Of a stretch of 13,559 bases of DNA, positions 6,479-13,559 are shown in pieces. Made by a program: the position numbers and the translations under genes. Under the pieces are notes generated by a model. It worked only from the letters and a program-made list of their open reading frames with translations. It was not told where the DNA came from and did not search any database. Every line of letters begins with the position of its first letter. Within the stretch, counting starts at the first letter, position 1. Source of the DNA: Chloroflexota bacterium (lineage in GTDB: Bacteria; Chloroflexota; Dehalococcoidia; SM23-28-2); NCBI GenBank assembly GCA_030691665.1, contig JAUYDU010000342.1, forward strand, positions 1-13,559. Direction: 5' to 3'.

Positions 6479-7711
6479 GTGAAACGATGCTATGACACTG
6501 TGGTCGTAGGGGCTGGACCGGCCGGGTCGGCCGTGGCTAGGGACATCGCCAGCCAAGGCTTCAGGGTGCTGCTGCTGGAGGAGCACGACGCTGTGGGGCG
6601 GCCGCTGCACTGCTCGGGCCTGGTGACGGCTCGCACCCTCGAGCTGGCGGGAGTAGGCGACGGCGTTGTCCGGAACGAGATTCGAGGGGCGGTGATCCAC
6701 TCCCCCGGGGGCAGGGAGCTGTCGATTGGGGGCGACAGGGTATACGCCCTGGCCATCGACCGCGTTCGCCTGGACGAGACGATGGCCGTTCAGGCCCAGG
6801 AGGCGGGGGCGGAGCTTCTGCTGGGCGCTAGGTTCCTGGCATTGGAGCATGAAAACGGGCTGGTGCGGGTTCACGCGGAAAGGGGAGGTCGGCGGACTTC
6901 GTTCTTGGCGAAGCTGCTTGTCGGGGCGGACGGCGCTCTGTCGAGGGTGGCCAAGCAGCTGGGAGTACACAGGCCAGACGGCATGGTCCTGGGCCTCGTG
7001 GCAGAGATGAGAGCGCCAGGGGTGGCCAAGGACCAGGTGGTAGCCTTTGTCGACCAGAGCCTGGCGCCGGGCTGGTTCGCCTGGGCCATACCGCTCGGGG
7101 ACGGTCGGGTAAGGGTGGGGACTGGAACAACAAACGGTGTCAAGCCTATCGATTCCCTGCGGTGTCTGCACAGCAGGTTTCCCGAATATTTCCGCAATGG
7201 CGAGCTTCGGGGCTTCGCCGCAGGGGGCATCCCGTTGTGGGCCCCCACCAGGCCGTATGGTGAGAACGTCCTGCTGGTGGGCGATGCAGCGCGGCAGGTG
7301 AAGCCAACATCCGGCGGGGGCATCTACACCGGCCTGGTGGGGGCCGGGCACGCTGCCGAGACAGCGGTGGAAGCCTTGAAACGTGAGGACTTCTCCAGGG
7401 CTTTCCTCTCGCGCTACCACAAGGCGTTCATGGCCGACCTGGGCGACGAGCTCAAGCGGGGGGCCGACCTGCACCGGCTGTTCGCCAGCCTGGACAACAG
7501 GCAGCTTGAGCGGCTCCTGGCGAGGTTGGGCGGCGACCGGCTGCGTAAGCTGATCCTGACCCACGGGGATATCGATTTCCCTTCCCGCCTGTTCTACGAG
7601 CTTGTCCGGGCTGCTCCCGCTCTGGCCACCTTCATTTGCACTCGCCTCAGATTTCCGGGGGCCTGGCTGCGCTGGCGGCGGGGACGGCGGCGAGCCGGAC
7701 GCGGCAGCTAA
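6479..7711 (+). CDS. Geranylgeranyl reductase family FAD-dependent oxidoreductase
   Basis: A 410-residue flavoprotein with the three FAD signatures of the geranylgeranyl-reductase/PHBH superfamily: an N-terminal Rossmann loop GAGPAGS (11-17) ending in LLLEEH, a central LLVGADGALSRVA (146-158) and the C-terminal VGDAARQVKPTSGGG (267-281) that contacts the flavin. The C45-SGL segment after the first FAD loop (RPLHCSGLV) matches a cysteine-containing stretch seen in archaeal-type geranylgeranyl reductases. Known relatives hydrogenate double bonds of isoprenoid chains such as archaeal lipids, chlorophyll side chains and polyprenols. The actual substrate is unknown; quinone or carrier-lipid saturation is possible. 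GTG is the start because AGGAGGT (6467-6473) lies 5 bases upstream and the FAD motif then falls at the usual place. The Arg-rich C-terminus (WRRGRRRAGRG) is unusual. The gene stands 89 bases after the DUF1616 gene. Confidence 0.88.
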   Translation: MKRCYDTVVVGAGPAGSAVARDIASQGFRVLLLEEHDAVGRPLHCSGLVTARTLELAGVGDGVVRNEIRGAVIHSPGGRELSIGGDRVYALAIDRVRLDETMAVQAQEAGAELLLGARFLALEHENGLVRVHAERGGRRTSFLAKLLVGADGALSRVAKQLGVHRPDGMVLGLVAEMRAPGVAKDQVVAFVDQSLAPGWFAWAIPLGDGRVRVGTGTTNGVKPIDSLRCLHSRFPEYFRNGELRGFAAGGIPLWAPTRPYGENVLLVGDAARQVKPTSGGGIYTGLVGAGHAAETAVEALKREDFSRAFLSRYHKAFMADLGDELKRGADLHRLFASLDNRQLERLLARLGGDRLRKLILTHGDIDFPSRLFYELVRAAPALATFICTRLRFPGAWLRWRRGRRRAGRGS

Positions 7712-7714
7712 GCA

Positions 7715-7744
7715 TTCACGCAATCTTCACGCAACGTTTACGCC
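7715..7744 (+). promoter_or_regulatory. Three 11-bp-phased repeats resembling a PHO box
   Basis: TTCACGCAA at 7715, TTCACGCAA at 7726 and TTTACGCC at 7737 start exactly 11 bases apart. Tandem direct repeats of this length with a TTCAC core resemble the sites bound by PhoB/PhoP-type response regulators (the Streptomyces form is a GTTCACC repeat every 11 bases). It lies just after the flavoprotein stop codon and ahead of the glycan genes, so it could regulate them in response to phosphate. The regulator is inferred. Confidence 0.5.
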
Positions 7745-7960
7745 TGCCCCACAGACTTTGATTTTCCTTCCCAAAGCCAGCGCGTTCTTGTTCTAGGAGG
7801 CGCCGACCAGCGTCCAGATTAGGTAGGCGCCTGACCTAGGCGGAGTGGACGGGAGGCAGGCGGCAAGTCCGCCAGGAACTTGGCGGCACCGGCTGCGAAA
7901 GCGTTCGCTACTCGTTCCTAGGTGGGCCAGATTCGAGGAGAGGGATGGGGACAGCACTGG

Positions 7961-8027
7961 CTTGTCTGGCTCGCCAGACAGGCCTTCTTGTTACCCGCCG
8001 CTCTCGACTCTTCCCGCCTTCGGCGGG
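7961..8027. repeat. Two palindromes upstream of the flippase
   Basis: CTTGTCTGGC-TC-GCCAGACAGG (7961-7982) is a ten-pair hairpin with one G-U pair, and CCCGCC-TTC-GGCGGG (8013-8027) is a six-pair hairpin 30 bases later. The reverse complement of the first begins CCTGTCTGGCGA, one base different from the CCTGCCTGGCGA that starts the palindrome at 4867. This suggests a repeat family in this genome. Neither is followed by a U-tract, so they are not typical terminators. Confidence 0.5.
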
Positions 8028-8077
8028 GGATCGGGCTAAACCCGGCGCGTAGGGTCAGCCAGGCGCAATCGGAGCTA

Positions 8078-9454
8078 GTGAGCGGTAGCGTACAGGTGGA
8101 AGAACAGGTCGCGACAAGAGCAGCCCCGGCCCTGGTAGGCTTTGCAGGTACTCCCTCTCGTCTGCTTGCTCTTCTCCGAACGCCTCTGTACACCAACGCA
8201 TCCTATCTCTGGGTTGGTGCGGTAGGAGCTGCACTCGCCGGCTTCGCCTTCTGGGCGCTGGTAGCCCGCCTGTACGACGCCGACGAAGTCGGGCTAGGCT
8301 CCGCGGCCCTCTCAACCCTTACCCTGCTGGCCATGTTGTCCCACCTGGGCTTAGGCCTGGGGCTTATCCGCTTCTTGCCGGAGTCCGGCGGGCGGGGGCC
8401 ACGGCTGGCGAACGCCGTGTTCACCACTAGCGCTGCCGCCGCCGTGGTCTCGTCGGCCGTATTTCTTGTCGGGGTGCCCTTGTGGACGCCCAGCCTCGGC
8501 TTCCTGCGCGAGCAGCCACTGTACTCCCTGGCGTTCATCTCCTTTGTGGTTCTCACCACCTTATCCGTTGTACAGACGCACGCCTTTATGGCGATACGAA
8601 AGGCGAAATACATTCTGGTCCAGGTCGTACTTGTCCAGCTCAGCCGCCTCGCCCTGCCGGCGCTCGTGGCGGGCTTCCTGGGGGCCTTCGGCATAGTGGC
8701 GTCGGGGGGCATAGCGATGGCACTAGGTGCTCTGGTTGGCTTTGGCCTCTTGGCAAGAGGATTGCCAGGCTATCGGCCAGCGGGGCTAATCGATCCGGGT
8801 GCTGTGCTCAAACTCCTGCCGTTTTCCGCGGCCAATTACGTTGCCGATGTCCTGCTTCTGGCACCTGGCCTGGTTCTACCGCTGCTGGTGGTGAGCCTGC
8901 TGGGCTCCGCAGAAGGAGCCTACTTCTATATGGCGTGGTTCTTGGGATATCTTCTCACGTCGGCCTCGGCCTACCTGGCCCTGTCCCTATTTGCGGAGGG
9001 TTCTCACGACCCTGGGGCGCTACGCGTTCTCTCTCGCAACGCCGTGGTGGGCGGACTGGCGGTAGCTACTGTCGGCGGCGCGTTGTTGCTCCTGTTGGGT
9101 GACAAGCTGCTTCTGGCCTTTGGGCGCGACTACGCTGCCGAGGGCGCGACGCTTCTCCGCATCGTGGCCCTGGCCGCTCTGCCCGCCGCGGTGGTGAACG
9201 TCTACCTTGGGGCTTTGAGGGTCACCAAGCGGGTCCGCGAGCTGGTGATTATCGCTGGCGTAGTGGCGGTGACGACGGTGGCGCTGAGCTCCGCGCTTCT
9301 GCCGGTGATGGGGTTGACAGGGGCAGGCGTCGGCCACGGCCTCGGGCAGGGGCTTGGCCTGGCCATCGTACTGAGCAGGTTGCTAACGGCCACTGAGGGG
9401 ACAATGCCGCAAAGGATGCGCTGGCTCTTGGTGACTCTGGCCGGGCGCTCCTAG
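8078..9454 (+). CDS. Wzx-like polysaccharide flippase (MOP superfamily)
   Basis: About 458 residues and almost entirely hydrophobic. It has roughly 12-14 membrane helices interrupted by short charged loops, the layout of O-antigen/teichoic/lipid-linked-oligosaccharide flippases. The first helix block (YLWVGAVGAALAGFAFWALVARLY followed by DADEVGLGSAAL) is the conserved Wzx/MurJ-like start, and ARLY-x-x-x-E-V-G is typical. Such proteins move polyprenyl-linked glycans across the membrane for assembly outside. The start is uncertain: the frame is open back to ATG 7922, but the extra 52 residues lack family character and encode a palindrome. GTG 8078 follows GGAG with a short 3-base gap; GTG 8096 is an alternative. 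The downstream glycosyltransferase starts 34 bases after the stop, so they are probably one operon. Confidence 0.88.
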   Translation: MSGSVQVEEQVATRAAPALVGFAGTPSRLLALLRTPLYTNASYLWVGAVGAALAGFAFWALVARLYDADEVGLGSAALSTLTLLAMLSHLGLGLGLIRFLPESGGRGPRLANAVFTTSAAAAVVSSAVFLVGVPLWTPSLGFLREQPLYSLAFISFVVLTTLSVVQTHAFMAIRKAKYILVQVVLVQLSRLALPALVAGFLGAFGIVASGGIAMALGALVGFGLLARGLPGYRPAGLIDPGAVLKLLPFSAANYVADVLLLAPGLVLPLLVVSLLGSAEGAYFYMAWFLGYLLTSASAYLALSLFAEGSHDPGALRVLSRNAVVGGLAVATVGGALLLLLGDKLLLAFGRDYAAEGATLLRIVALAALPAAVVNVYLGALRVTKRVRELVIIAGVVAVTTVALSSALLPVMGLTGAGVGHGLGQGLGLAIVLSRLLTATEGTMPQRMRWLLVTLAGRS

Positions 9455-9488
9455 ACCAAAGGGCATCAGTTCGGACGAGGTAACCACA

Positions 9489-10247
9489 GTGCAAGGTCAA
9501 GGGTACAGGCGGGGAGGATCTGTAGACCAAACCGAGGACGCTTTGCTGAAAGCCAAAGCCGAAAGAAGGCTGAGTATTACAGCCCTTATCTGCACCCTCA
9601 ACGAGGAGGAGAGCCTGCCGCACGTTCTGCCGAGGATCCCCGACTGGGTCGATGAGGTGCTGTTGGTGGATGGCCACTCTACAGACAGCACGGTGGCCGT
9701 GGCGAAAGAACTGCGGCCCAACATCAGGGTGCTATCCCAGCCGGGGCGAGGCAAGGGCGAAGCGCTGAAGTATGGTGTCGAGCAGGCGAGTGGCGACATC
9801 ATTGTCACCCTGGATGCAGATGGCGAGACGGACCCCGAAGAGGTCACCAACTTTGTTCATCCCCTCCTCCAGGGGTATGACTTCGCTAAGGGCTCTCGCT
9901 TCGCGACGGGCTGGCGACACAAGCCCTTCCACCGCATCTTCGGCAACTGGCTCATCGTTACCGTATTCAATGTTCTCTACCGCACGGAATACACTGACCT
10001 CTGCTCCGGCTATAACGCCTTCTGGAAGAGCATTACCCAGCGGGTTAACCTTTGGTCTGACGACGGATGGAACTACGAGCCTCTGCTCATATGCCGACTA
10101 CATAAGGCCGGACTAAAAGTGATGGAGGTCCCCCAGAGCATGCGAGGAAGACTTAGCGGGAGGAGCAGGTTACCCAACTGGGAGCAGGGGTTTACCGCCA
10201 TCAGGACGGTGGTGAGGGAAAGATTCCGGCGTTCTCAGGAGCGCTGA
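9489..10247 (+). CDS. Family 2 glycosyltransferase, DPM1/ALG5-like
   Basis: A 252-residue GT-A fold enzyme. It shows ALICTLNEEESL (32-43), a nucleotide-sugar-binding VDGHSTDST (60-68), the metal-binding DxD as LDADGETD (108-115), and the acceptor-side segment YTDLCSGYNAF (168-178). This pattern is that of dolichyl/undecaprenyl-phosphate sugar synthases and related GT2 enzymes, which move a sugar from UDP or GDP to a lipid phosphate or a growing glycan. No membrane helices or GtrA domain are fused, so it is probably a peripheral membrane enzyme. The GTG start follows GAGGTAA with about 7 bases between. About 25 hydrophilic residues precede the domain. Donor and acceptor are unknown. Together with the flippase just upstream it likely belongs to a lipid-linked glycan route. 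Confidence 0.88.
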   Translation: MQGQGYRRGGSVDQTEDALLKAKAERRLSITALICTLNEEESLPHVLPRIPDWVDEVLLVDGHSTDSTVAVAKELRPNIRVLSQPGRGKGEALKYGVEQASGDIIVTLDADGETDPEEVTNFVHPLLQGYDFAKGSRFATGWRHKPFHRIFGNWLIVTVFNVLYRTEYTDLCSGYNAFWKSITQRVNLWSDDGWNYEPLLICRLHKAGLKVMEVPQSMRGRLSGRSRLPNWEQGFTAIRTVVRERFRRSQER

Positions 10248-10284
10248 GGTATGCTCTTGAACTGCCGGTTTGCTCCTCGGCACG

Positions 10285-11130
10285 ATGCAACTCCAAGATA
10301 AGGTCGCCATTATCACCGGTGCGGGGCGAGGCAGCGGCAGCGCCATAGCTCTGGCCTATGCTCAGGAAGGCGCCCACATTGTGGCGGTAGCCCGAACCCT
10401 AAAGGAAATACAGCAGACGGCCCAGGAGGTTCAGGGGCTGGGACGCCGCGCTCTGGCAGTGCGGGCTGACGTTTCCAGGAACTCGGAAGTGGAAGCGATG
10501 GTCAGCGCTGCCCTGGGCGAGTTCGGCCGGATAGATATCCTGGTGAATAGCGCTGGAGTCTATGGGCCCATCGGGCCGCTGAGCGCGCTTGACCCCGAGA
10601 AGTGGCTTCAGACGATCGCCATCAACCTGGGGGGTACCTTCCTCTGCTGCCGGGCGGTGCTGCCGGCGATGATGCGCCAAAGGTGTGGCAAGATTATCAA
10701 CCTCTCCGGGGGGGGTGCCGCCTCGCCCCGTCCTAACTTCAGCGCCTATGCCGCCTCAAAGGCCGCTATCGTGCGCCTCACCGAGACCCTCGCCCAAGAG
10801 GTTCGGCCCCATAACATATGGGTCAATGCCATTGCGCCGGGCGGGGTGAATACCCGCCTTATTGATGCTGTGCTTGCTGCTGGGGAAGCCGCCGGAAAGG
10901 AGGCCCTGGAAGAGGCCGAAAGGCTGAAGGCAGGACAAGGCACCCCCCTGGAAGAAGTGGCGGCACTGGCAGTCTTCCTGGCTTCGGATGCTTCCGATGG
11001 GTTAACCGGCCGCCTTGTCAGCGTCGTCTGGGATGACTGGCGCAATATGGCATCCCAGGTTGACCGCATTATGGCCTCAGACCTGTATACCCTGCGGCGT
11101 ACCGTCCCGCAGATAAAGGGACACTCATGA
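10285..11130 (+). CDS. SDR-family NAD(P)-dependent oxidoreductase
   Basis: A 281-residue classical short-chain dehydrogenase. The cofactor loop is TGAGRGSG (11-18), the structural NSAG motif is at 88-91, and the catalytic set N114, S141, Y155 and K159 (SAYAASK) is complete. The core ends near 245. It is followed by a tail (VWDDWRNMASQVDRIMASDLYTLRRTVP) that replaces the usual SDR ending seen in fatty-acid-type members. This suggests a specialised subgroup, perhaps acting on a sugar or a sugar-derived ketone given the neighbours. ATG 10285 is preferred because MQLQDKVAIITG is the normal family start; a TTG at 10270 would add only five residues. No good ribosome site is visible, so translation may depend on the upstream genes. 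Its last four bases overlap the next gene, which implies coupled translation. Confidence 0.88.
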   Translation: MQLQDKVAIITGAGRGSGSAIALAYAQEGAHIVAVARTLKEIQQTAQEVQGLGRRALAVRADVSRNSEVEAMVSAALGEFGRIDILVNSAGVYGPIGPLSALDPEKWLQTIAINLGGTFLCCRAVLPAMMRQRCGKIINLSGGGAASPRPNFSAYAASKAAIVRLTETLAQEVRPHNIWVNAIAPGGVNTRLIDAVLAAGEAAGKEALEEAERLKAGQGTPLEEVAALAVFLASDASDGLTGRLVSVVWDDWRNMASQVDRIMASDLYTLRRTVPQIKGHS

Positions 11131-12140
11131 AGGTAGGACTTGTCGGGTCAGGGCTGCAAGGCTGGCGCAGGGCTAGAGCCCTGGACTTTGCTTCAGGAGA
11201 CCGCCTGGCTATAGCGGCTGACATAGACCTTTCAGCGGCTCAGCGCCTGGCAGCGGAATTTGGTTGCGAGGCCACGCAAGACTGGCGAAAGGTAGTAGAA
11301 GAAAAAGCTGTGGAGGCAGTCCTGGTCTGCACTCCGCCCCATCTCCACTCGCTCATTTGCACCGCTGCTCTGGAGGCGGGCAAAGATGTCCTTTGCGAAA
11401 AACCCCTGGGCCGTAATCCGCAGGAAGCCAAGAGTATTGTCCAGGCGGCCCAGCGAAATGGGGCGCGTCTGAAGTGCGGGCTTAACTACCGCCACTTTCC
11501 AGGCATCCGCCAAGCGAGGCTCTGGTACGACCAGGGATGTATCGGGGAGGTGATGTACATTCGTTGCCGTCACGGGATTGGCGGCAGGCCGGGCTACGAA
11601 CAGGAGTGGCGAGCCCGGGGTGAGATAGGTGGCGGCGGTGAGCTCATGGACCAGGGCCTCCATATCCTGGACCTTGCCCGCTGGTTCTTGGGTGAGTTTG
11701 CTGAGGTCTTTGGCTTCTTGGGCACCTATTACTGGAAGGTGGCCCCCCTGGAGGACAACGTCTTCGCCATCCTGCGGACCGCCACCGGGAAGACGGCCTC
11801 CCTCCATGTCAGTTGGACCCAGTGGAAGAACCTGTTCTCTTTTGAAATCTTTGGGCGCGAGGGCTACATCACTGTAGAGGGCCTGGGGGGTAGCTACGGC
11901 ACCCAGCGGGCCAGCCTGGGCAAGCGGGACCTCACTGCCCCCTTCCGGCAGGAGGTGATCGACTACCGTGGGGAGGACCGGTCGTGGGTGCAGGAATGGA
12001 AGGAGTTCAAGGCAGCCATAGCAGAAGGGCGGGAGCCCCTGGGCAACGGCCAGGACGGCTTCCAGGCCGTTCGCCTGGCCTATGCTATCTATGAGGCAGC
12101 CCGACGGGGAAGCCCCAGCGAATGTCCCTCTGGTTTGTGA
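11127..12140 (+). CDS. Gfo/Idh/MocA-family oxidoreductase
   Basis: A 337-residue NAD(P)-dependent dehydrogenase. The Rossmann loop is GSGLQG (7-12), the middle carries the conserved CEKPLG (90-95) with the EKP hinge lysine K92, and the C-terminal domain has GGGELMDQGLHILDLARWFLG (168-188) with the conserved D175 and H179 expected in the active site. Family members oxidise or reduce sugar hydroxyls, often on UDP- or CDP-sugars or inositols, and commonly work with SDR enzymes. Here the ATG overlaps the SDR stop (ATGA), so both are probably made together and may act in sequence on one sugar. The protein is of normal length. Substrate is unknown: inositol, a 3-keto sugar or an amino-sugar route are all possible. 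The next gene follows after 18 bases. Confidence 0.9.
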   Translation: MKVGLVGSGLQGWRRARALDFASGDRLAIAADIDLSAAQRLAAEFGCEATQDWRKVVEEKAVEAVLVCTPPHLHSLICTAALEAGKDVLCEKPLGRNPQEAKSIVQAAQRNGARLKCGLNYRHFPGIRQARLWYDQGCIGEVMYIRCRHGIGGRPGYEQEWRARGEIGGGGELMDQGLHILDLARWFLGEFAEVFGFLGTYYWKVAPLEDNVFAILRTATGKTASLHVSWTQWKNLFSFEIFGREGYITVEGLGGSYGTQRASLGKRDLTAPFRQEVIDYRGEDRSWVQEWKEFKAAIAEGREPLGNGQDGFQAVRLAYAIYEAARRGSPSECPSGL

Positions 12141-12158
12141 TCGTCAAGGAGCGCTTCT

Positions 12159-13202
12159 GTGGCTAGGCTAGCATCCAGGCGAACGCGGGCTCCTAGGTCT
12201 ACCATCGACGGGCCACTGCTATCGGTCATCGTTACTTCTTACAGGCTGGACCGGCTCGCCGATATCAAGGAACTGCTGGACAGTCTCCAGACCCAGACCT
12301 ACACCAACCTCGATGTCCTCTTCGTGGGTGAAGGGACCAGGGATCTGGGCCGGGAGGTCGCCGCCTACGGGCGGCAGAGGGGGTTGGCCAACCTGCGGGT
12401 GTTGTTTAACGACGGGCCAACGGGGCTGGCGCCCGCCAGGAACCTGGGGATCGAGCACGCCCGCGGCGAGATCATCGCCTTCCTGGATGACGACGCCATC
12501 GCTTTGCCCGACTGGGCTGAGGAGACGGTCAAGAGCTTCGCTGCTGACGAATCGGTCATCGGCCTGACGGGGCCGGCCCTTCCCAGGTGGGAAGGCGAAG
12601 CCATGGAGTGGTTCCCCACGGAGTTCTACTGGATCATCAGTTGTTCCGCTTGGTTTGACGCAGAGGGCGTCCGGACGGTGAGGAACGCCTGGGGCATGAA
12701 CATGGCCTTTAGGAGAGAGGCTTTCGACCACTGCTCTTTTGACGAGAGGCTGGGAGGTAACATGGGCGCCGCCGACGGCAGCAAGCTGGGGCTTCTGGGC
12801 GAAGACACGCTGTTCTCCATGAGGATACGCAGAGAGACCGGAAGGCCGATCATCTACAACCCACGGGTGAAGGTTTTCCATAGGGTCTATGCATACAGGT
12901 TCAAGCCCAGGTTCGTGCGGCGGCGGGCGTTCTGGGAGGGGTACACCAAGGCCTGGCTCAGGAAGCTTCACCGGCAGGACGGAGGGCTGGCCGCCGACGA
13001 CCTGGCGACCGAATACAGACTGCTGCGGCGGATTGCTCTGGGTTTCTTCCCGCGGGTGATGGTCGGCTTTGCCCGCGAGCCACGCCGGTCCTGGCGGCAG
13101 CTTTGTCTGGCCATCGACGCCCTGGGCCACGTGGCCCTGGGCTACGCCTCGGCCTCCGCCGGGCCGCTGGGCCGGGCCCTGTGCAGACGCTACGGACGAT
13201 GA
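12159..13202 (+). CDS. Family 2 glycosyltransferase, second copy in locus
   Basis: A 347-residue GT-A enzyme. It has LSVIVTSYRLDRL (21-33), the donor-side GLAPARNLGIEHARGEIIAFLDDDA (89-113) with DDD at 110-112 as the metal-binding acid set, NAWGMNMAFRREAFD (176-190), and GEDTLFSMRIRRETG (214-228) with E215-D216 as the likely catalytic acid region. This is the rhamnosyl/galactosyl-transferase-like layout of cell-surface glycan GT2 enzymes. A basic tail (about 246-270, FKPRFVRRRAFWEGYTKAWLRK) and a more hydrophobic C-terminal part (about 315-336) suggest membrane contact. GTG 12159 is chosen because AAGGAG lies 7 bases before it. It is much longer than the GT2 at 9489 and of a different subgroup, so the two probably add different sugars. 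Donor and linkage are unknown. Confidence 0.88.
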   Translation: MARLASRRTRAPRSTIDGPLLSVIVTSYRLDRLADIKELLDSLQTQTYTNLDVLFVGEGTRDLGREVAAYGRQRGLANLRVLFNDGPTGLAPARNLGIEHARGEIIAFLDDDAIALPDWAEETVKSFAADESVIGLTGPALPRWEGEAMEWFPTEFYWIISCSAWFDAEGVRTVRNAWGMNMAFRREAFDHCSFDERLGGNMGAADGSKLGLLGEDTLFSMRIRRETGRPIIYNPRVKVFHRVYAYRFKPRFVRRRAFWEGYTKAWLRKLHRQDGGLAADDLATEYRLLRRIALGFFPRVMVGFAREPRRSWRQLCLAIDALGHVALGYASASAGPLGRALCRRYGR

Positions 13203-13229
13203 GCGGGAATCTCAGCGGGAGGCAAAGAG

Positions 13230-13559
13230 ATGGTGCAAGCAAGTAGCCTGGGGGCGTGTTTTGTGACCGGCGGGGCTGGCTTCATCGGCAGCCACCTGTC
13301 GGAACGTTTGCTGGCGGCGGGCAATACGCTTACTGCTTACGACAACCTTTCCTCGGGCCGGCGGGAGTGGATAGAACACCTGTTGGACGAGCCGCGCTTC
13401 CATTTCATCGAGGCGGACCTGCGCGATATGGACGCCCTGAAGGCAGCGATGGCCGGGCACGACCTGGTGTTTCACCTCGGGGCTAACACGGATATCCCCA
13501 GGGGTAACCAGGACACGCGCATAGACCTGGAGAACGACATCATCGCCACCTACAACGTC
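13230..13559 (+). CDS. NAD-dependent nucleotide-sugar epimerase/dehydratase (N-terminal part)
   Basis: The first 110 residues of an extended-SDR protein that runs off the right edge. It starts with the Rossmann loop TGGAGFIGSHL (13-23), typical of GalE/GMD/RmlB-like enzymes, followed by the second-strand acid in YDNLSSGRREWI (37-48), where the Asp after the strand points to NAD rather than NADP. The D of EADLRD and VFHLGANTDI near residue 87 are also family features. The catalytic YxxxK lies outside the window, so the exact reaction (epimerisation, dehydration or decarboxylation) cannot be told. ATG 13230 follows GGGAGG with 7 bases between and is 27 bases after the preceding glycosyltransferase, so it is in the same operon. 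It would supply an activated sugar to the locus. Confidence 0.85.
   Translation, partial: MVQASSLGACFVTGGAGFIGSHLSERLLAAGNTLTAYDNLSSGRREWIEHLLDEPRFHFIEADLRDMDALKAAMAGHDLVFHLGANTDIPRGNQDTRIDLENDIIATYNV

Larger units (their letters stand above)
7712..8077. other. Gene-free leader before the glycan locus
   Basis: This 366-base stretch has no convincing coding frame: the short frames here lack domain content and good ribosome sites. It begins with the 11-bp-phased repeat array at 7715-7744. It then holds several hairpin-forming sequences: GGCGCC copies flanking about 7799-7829, CCGCCA/TGGCGG around 7868-7885, and the palindromes at 7961-8027. An in-frame extension of the flippase reaches back to ATG 7922, but those residues do not look like a flippase N-terminus. 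No known riboswitch or RNA class was recognised. Confidence 0.5.

Noticed and set aside
6473..7723. 416-codon minus-strand frame opposite the flavoprotein
   Set aside because: The plus strand has all three FAD motifs and a perfect ribosome site; the mirror frame is Pro/Gln/His-rich without motifs.
7922..8077. N-terminal extension of the flippase from ATG 7922
   Set aside because: The added residues do not resemble flippase N-termini and encode hairpin palindromes. A start near 8078 gives the normal family length.
12219..13130. 303-codon minus-strand frame opposite the second GT2
   Set aside because: No known pattern, and the opposite strand has intact GT2 motifs with a good ribosome site.
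1..13559. CRISPR array, tRNA/rRNA gene, insertion sequence or phage genes
   Set aside because: No regularly spaced long repeats, cloverleaf genes, transposase or phage motifs were seen. The three 11-bp repeats at 7715 are far too short for CRISPR.

Overview
The window is GC-rich (roughly 60-65% by eye) and packed with genes. It probably comes from a Gram-positive-like or monoderm bacterium, and Chloroflexota (Dehalococcoidia-like) fits best. The evidence for this is a radical-SAM protein of the TIGR03960 type, an intramembrane protease and a DUF1616 protein that both end in Thr/Pro-rich linkers plus paired LysM domains, a tandem universal stress protein, a c-di-AMP riboswitch, and frequent GTG/TTG starts with good Shine-Dalgarno sites. 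This placement is inferred from gene content and style; no marker gene was compared.

Layout. (1) 1-1108, minus strand: N-terminal 369 residues of a B12-binding radical-SAM protein that runs off the left edge. (2) 1109-3494, plus strand: a two-domain universal stress protein, a sigma70-type promoter followed at once by a ydaO-type (c-di-AMP) riboswitch and a possible terminator, the VTT/DedA-like membrane protein it should control, a second promoter very like the first, a 79-residue protein with two membrane helices, and a strong intrinsic terminator. (3) 3527-6389: a divergent pair, a CPBP (CAAX/Rce1-like) intramembrane protease on the minus strand and a DUF1616 membrane protein on the plus strand. 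Both carry two C-terminal LysM domains. (4) 6479-7711: a geranylgeranyl-reductase-family flavoprotein. (5) 7712-8077: a gene-free leader with three 11-bp-phased repeats resembling a PHO box, then several palindromes. (6) 8078-13559, plus strand: a surface-glycan locus with a Wzx-like flippase, a DPM1/ALG5-like family 2 glycosyltransferase, an SDR and a Gfo/Idh/MocA oxidoreductase with overlapping ends, a second family 2 glycosyltransferase, and a nucleotide-sugar epimerase cut by the right edge.

How the genes fit together. The right half looks like part of a cell-surface polysaccharide or glycolipid pathway: sugar modification (SDR, Gfo/Idh/MocA, epimerase), transfer (two GT2 enzymes) and export (flippase). 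The flavoprotein just upstream may saturate an isoprenoid chain, possibly the lipid carrier, but this is inference. The middle is an envelope-biology block. The most distinctive elements are the c-di-AMP riboswitch ahead of a VTT-family gene, the mirrored LysM-tailed membrane proteins, the PHO-box-like array, and two pairs of palindromes, one of them inside a coding region.
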